From NCBI GenBank assembly GCA_002345425.1, contig DDWA01000034.1:1-37719 (forward strand): 37,719 nucleotides of DNA. The letters run 5' to 3'. Shown here one piece after another: positions 35,301-37,719 of this stretch. The stretch is from Caryophanales bacterium UBA2298 (GTDB taxonomy: Bacteria; Bacillota_I; Bacilli_A; Izemoplasmatales; Hujiaoplasmataceae). Under the pieces are notes generated by a model, which saw only the letters and a list, made by a program, of their open reading frames with translations, had not been told where the DNA came from and ran no database searches. The position numbers and the translations under genes were made by a program. The number at the start of each line of letters is the position of its first letter. Within the stretch, counting starts at the first letter, position 1.

Positions 35301-36235
35301 TAAATCTCCCCTATCTTCAAAAGTCTTTGAAATTCTTCAACATCAAAATCAGGTCCGATAGTTCTCATTTTTAAACTGCTGGCTAATAGTCCCATTTCAA
35401 AGGCATTATAAATTGACTTGCCTTTTAAAAGGCCAGCATATAATCCACTCCAAAAAGCATCTCCTGCTCCAGTAGCGTCAACTACTTTTGTAGCTAATGA
35501 AGGCATCTTAATCGTCTGATTCTTATATCTGGCAATCAGACCATTTTTCCCTAATGTCATAACGATTAATTTAGCACCTAGATTTTCATAGATATCTAAA
35601 TATTCCTCAACTGTGTGTTCACCAAAAATTCTTAAGGAATCGTCAAGACTCGGTTTGATAATATCTATTTTATGGATAACCTCTTTTAAGGTTTCTAAAC
35701 CCGTATGTAAATCATCGTCTAATAAAGGATGATAATTTGGGTCGAAACCTATAAGAGTATTGTTTTCGTGGGCTTTATCTAAAAGAGACAATATCGTAGA
35801 ACGACTTGGTTCTTTAGATAAAGGCCAGTAGGAAAAATGAAGTAATTCGGTTTTTGCAATATCATTTATCAAACAATCGCTTAAGTAAATTTCGCTATCG
35901 GCTGAACGATGAAATATTGGTAAAGGAGAAGAAATTGTTTGATCCATCGAAACAGTAGATGTTTCAAAATCAGTAATGTTAATTTCAGCATTAATTCCCC
36001 TAGATTGAATTTGCTGAAGAACATTCTGACCATTCTTATCGTTGCCAACAGCTCCATAGAAACGGTTGATGATGTCTAAATTTGTTAAGTTTTTGCAGAT
36101 ATTAAATGGACTTCCCCCGATAATATTACTGACAAGATTTAAATCACTATGAATAATAGTATCTACTACTACTTCACCAACAATTACAATCTCTAAATCT
36201 TTACCGGTAAACGCAAATTTTTCGTTCCAGACCAT
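35300..36235 (-). CDS. PfkB-family sugar kinase, probable fructokinase
   Basis: A 311-residue ribokinase/PfkB-fold kinase. It has the PfkB signature 1 region GGSPFNICKNLTNL and signature 2 DATGAGDAFWSGLYAGLL with the catalytic Asp in GAGD. Also present are GFDPNYHPLL and an IKPSLDDSLRIFG segment typical of fructokinases and 2-keto-3-deoxygluconate kinases. The open frame reaches an ATG at 36274, but the only good ribosome site (GGAGG) precedes the ATG at 36235, which I use. It is first in the sugar operon, next to the SPS-like gene. Kinase plus SPS linkage is known from sucrose metabolism clusters, so fructose is the most likely substrate. Confidence 0.85.
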   Translation of the reverse strand: MVWNEKFAFTGKDLEIVIVGEVVVDTIIHSDLNLVSNIIGGSPFNICKNLTNLDIINRFYGAVGNDKNGQNVLQQIQSRGINAEINITDFETSTVSMDQTISSPLPIFHRSADSEIYLSDCLINDIAKTELLHFSYWPLSKEPSRSTILSLLDKAHENNTLIGFDPNYHPLLDDDLHTGLETLKEVIHKIDIIKPSLDDSLRIFGEHTVEEYLDIYENLGAKLIVMTLGKNGLIARYKNQTIKMPSLATKVVDATGAGDAFWSGLYAGLLKGKSIYNAFEMGLLASSLKMRTIGPDFDVEEFQRLLKIGEI

Positions 36236-36284
36236 TTTTATCCTCCAGAAAAAAACTTTTAATAAAAAATGCAAAAACTTATAG

Positions 36285-36294
36285 CTATCGATAG
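36285..36294. repeat. 10-base palindrome in the sugar operon leader
   Basis: CTATCGATAG immediately beside the TGGAAA-CC-TTTCCA box. It may extend the regulator's site, or be chance. Confidence 0.4.
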
Positions 36295-36308
36295 TGGAAA
36301 CCTTTCCA
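36295..36308. promoter_or_regulatory. LacI-type operator in the sugar operon leader
   Basis: TGGAAACCTTTCCA: 6-base arms around two central bases, the size and shape of LacI-family operators. It lies about 35-45 bases downstream of the predicted transcription start, so bound repressor would block elongation. Confidence 0.7.
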
Positions 36309-36346
36309 TGTGTGTATAAAAAAATATAAATGCTCTTATAGCGTTG

Positions 36347-36375
36347 ATTATATCACTTAATGAAAACGCTGTCAA
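36347..36375 (-). promoter_or_regulatory. Sugar operon promoter
   Basis: Leftward TTGACA (36375-36370), a 17-base spacer, TATAAT (36352-36347): both boxes match consensus exactly. The leader of about 105 bases runs to ATG 36235. Confidence 0.9.
36361..36374. promoter_or_regulatory. cre-like/LacI-family box over the -35
   Basis: TGAAAACGCTGTCA fits the CcpA cre consensus TGWAANCGNTNWCA at every position and overlaps the -35 box. It could be bound by CcpA (catabolite repression) or by the local LacI protein. Confidence 0.72.
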
Positions 36376-36427
36376 TTACATTTAAATTTTTTTATCAGAT
36401 TTAAACAAATGAATATCAAATTAATGT

Positions 36428-37408
36428 TTATGCCGTTTGACCCTCAGAAATTTCTACTGGGATGATGATTTTAGTATTAGAATTATCGTTATCAAAATTA
36501 ACCAATAATTTGACAATTGCTTGTGCAATAGCTTTGGAATCTTGATTAATTGAAGTAATGGTTTTACCAAAATTATAGAATGTTCTTCCGCCATCATAGC
36601 CAATAACTTTAATATCTTCAGGAACTCTTTTACCTCTGCCTTCCAATACTTTAATCACTGTGTAAGCAACAAAGTCAGAAATACAGAAAATACCATCAAC
36701 TTCTGTGTAAGGTTCAAGCAGTTCCCTGAATTGATTGACTGTAACGAAATAGTTTTTAAGAGGATATTCAACATTGATAATATTATCGATATTATGTTTC
36801 TTTAATGTATCAAAAAAACCGATTCTTCTTTTTGATACGTCAGTTTTAACTTCAGTATATTCTCCTTGAGCGTCATCACCGATAAACATGATGTTTTTAC
36901 ATCCTTGAGCAAGTAATCTTTCCGCAGCTAATACTCCGCCCATGTAATTATCACTGGCAACATAAGGCACGTCATCGAAATAGCGATCGAAAGAAACAAT
37001 CGGTAACTTCTTGTTCAAATATTTTTCAACATCATTATTAGTTAAAAGAATAATGGCGTCAACTCGATTGTTTTTTAACATATCTAAATATTGAATTTCT
37101 TTTTCCAATCTTTCACTGGAGTTGCATAGCATCAGTTTATACCCGATATCAAATAATTCTTCTTCGACATGATATAATAATTCAGCGAAAAAAAGATGCT
37201 TCGAATTAGGCAAGATAAAAGCAACCAGGTTGTTTCTTTGTCTTGTCATACTTCTAGCAATCTCATTAGGTTTATACCCTAACTCTTTAATTACAGCTTC
37301 AACTTTATCTCTTGTTTCTTTCTTGACATAGCCAGATTTATTAATTACTCTTGAGACTGTTGCAATACCACATCCAGCTTGTTTAGCCACATCTTTTATG
37401 TTTGCCAT
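36428..37408 (-). CDS. LacI-family transcriptional regulator
   Basis: A 326-residue repressor of standard LacI length. The N-terminal helix-turn-helix is IKDVAKQAGCGIATVSRVIN (4-23), followed by the hinge helix region GYKPNEIARSM. The periplasmic-binding-protein-like effector domain contains NRVDAIILL, SFDRYFDDVPYVASDNYMGG and GYDGG. It sits upstream of, and in line with, the sugar operon, with two LacI-type boxes in the gap between them, so local control by an imported or derived sugar is inferred. The ribosome site is GGTGAT. Only a weak promoter (TATGAT -10) is visible. Confidence 0.92.
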   Translation of the reverse strand: MANIKDVAKQAGCGIATVSRVINKSGYVKKETRDKVEAVIKELGYKPNEIARSMTRQRNNLVAFILPNSKHLFFAELLYHVEEELFDIGYKLMLCNSSERLEKEIQYLDMLKNNRVDAIILLTNNDVEKYLNKKLPIVSFDRYFDDVPYVASDNYMGGVLAAERLLAQGCKNIMFIGDDAQGEYTEVKTDVSKRRIGFFDTLKKHNIDNIINVEYPLKNYFVTVNQFRELLEPYTEVDGIFCISDFVAYTVIKVLEGRGKRVPEDIKVIGYDGGRTFYNFGKTITSINQDSKAIAQAIVKLLVNFDNDNSNTKIIIPVEISEGQTA

Positions 37409-37509
37409 ATTATCACCAATTTCAGTTTTTCTTTTATTTTATCATATTTATTCGAAAAAATGAATGAAATGAAAAACAAAAATATTGGAAATAACTATTA
37501 AGAACAAAA

Positions 37510-37527
37510 ATAATTCTTACGAATTAT
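37510..37527 (-). repeat. Hairpin near the putative right end of the IS200/IS605-type element
   Basis: Perfect stem ATAATTC / GAATTAT with a 4-base loop, followed leftward by TTTTTG. It may be the subterminal hairpin of the element's right end, the 3' end of a guide RNA scaffold, or a terminator. Confidence 0.5.
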
Positions 37528-37540
37528 ACTTTTAAAACGA

Positions 37541-37719
37541 TTACTTACTAAATAAGTAAGTACGCTTAGGCGTGTTCCAACCTCTAGACCCTATCCAACC
37601 GGCTTCAGGCTTACCTTTTCTCAATATATTCAATGCTGCATTTAAATCTGCATTGATTAGCACATTATCTTTACTTATATATAATCCTCTTTTTATCCTT
37701 CTACCACTAAAGCTTTCTT
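37541..37719 (-). CDS. tnpB: TnpB RNA-guided nuclease, C-terminal end (runs off the window)
   Basis: The last 58 residues of an IS200/IS605-family TnpB are readable from 37717 to the TAA at 37541. The segment GRRIKRGLYISKDN is followed by INADLNAALNIL. The latter is the RuvC-III motif of TnpB (family form NADxNxAxNI), with the catalytic Asp retained. The tail after it contains GWNTPKRTYLF. TnpB is a programmable nuclease guided by an RNA that overlaps its own 3' end. The rest of the gene lies beyond the window, so it is cut by the window edge and not shown to be truncated. It lies just upstream of lacI in the same direction. Confidence 0.85.
   Translation of the reverse strand, partial: ESFSGRRIKRGLYISKDNVLINADLNAALNILRKGKPEAGWIGSRGWNTPKRTYLFSK
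37542..37562 (-). repeat. Hairpin overlapping the tnpB stop
   Basis: An 8-base stem (TACTTACT / AGTAAGTA) with a 5-base AT loop at the very end of tnpB. It fits a stem of the guide RNA scaffold that overlaps tnpB 3' ends. Confidence 0.45.

Noticed and set aside
36235..36274. Longer N-terminus of the PfkB kinase (extra 13 residues)
   Set aside because: No ribosome site before the ATG at 36274, whereas GGAGG precedes the ATG at 36235, and the extra residues do not look like the family start.
36375..36427. Terminator between lacI and the sugar operon (TTTAAAT...ATTTAAA repeat)
   Set aside because: The stem is AT-only with an 11-base loop and no T tract right after it; too weak to call.
1..37719. 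Reassignment of TGA to tryptophan (Mycoplasma code)
   Set aside because: TGA ends recognised genes exactly where the family ends (for example at 1931-1933 and 31431-31433), and tryptophans I checked use TGG.
1..37719. CRISPR array, tRNA or rRNA genes
   Set aside because: No regularly spaced direct repeats and no cloverleaf or rRNA sequence was recognised on either strand by eye; a covariance search would be more sensitive.

Overview
The window is AT-rich DNA from a low-GC Gram-positive (Bacillota/Tenericutes-type) bacterium. TGA is used as a stop codon (the first exporter gene ends TGA, as does the second sugar permease), so this is not a code-4 Mycoplasma. Strong AGGAGG-type ribosome sites, a leuS T-box, a comFA-comFC-hpf cluster, priA-fmt, RNase J and paired heterodimeric ABC exporters fit an Acholeplasma/Izemoplasma-like or Erysipelotrichia-like lineage. 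That placement is inference; no 16S or other marker is present. Genes are dense and no gene-free gap exceeds about 300 bases. The longest is the leuS leader region, which is explained by a T-box.

Layout. 1-4.2 kb: a MarR repressor and a heterodimeric ABC exporter in one operon, with a good promoter overlapped by a perfect inverted repeat that is a likely autoregulatory operator. 4.3-7.9 kb: a second heterodimeric ABC exporter pair. 8-10.3 kb: degV (minus) diverging from a two-subunit class I iron-sulfur fumarase (plus). 10.3-12.5 kb: long-form hpf, a shortened comFC-like gene and comFA. 12.6-15.3 kb: leuS under a T-box with an apparent UUA specifier. 15.3-18.7 kb: a DUF1189-like membrane protein diverging from a radical SAM enzyme / EamA transporter / methyltransferase operon that matches the YtqA (MnmL) and YtqB (MnmM) tRNA wobble-uridine pathway. 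18.7-22.6 kb: a probable operon pgpA-like / membrane protein with a decayed HD-GYP domain / metK / LemA-like protein. 22.6-26 kb: fmt and priA. 26.1-27.8 kb: RNase J. 27.9-37.4 kb: a LacI-controlled sugar operon. 37.5-37.7 kb: the 3' end of an IS200/IS605-type tnpB with hairpins of the kind found at such right ends.

The sugar locus is the most distinctive part. One consensus promoter, with a CcpA/LacI-type box across its -35 and a second LacI-type palindrome in the leader, drives a PfkB sugar kinase, a sucrose-phosphate-synthase-like glycosyltransferase, two ABC permeases, a GH65 disaccharide phosphorylase and a lipoprotein sugar-binding protein. There is no ATPase, no sucrose-phosphate phosphatase and no beta-phosphoglucomutase. 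Putting a normally biosynthetic sucrose-phosphate synthase in an uptake and phosphorolysis operon is unusual. Both permeases also carry related N-terminal membrane extensions not usual for the MalF/MalG type. Other oddities are the pseudo-HD-GYP membrane protein, the ComFC that has lost its phosphoribosyltransferase part, and the EamA transporter inserted between the two tRNA-modification genes.
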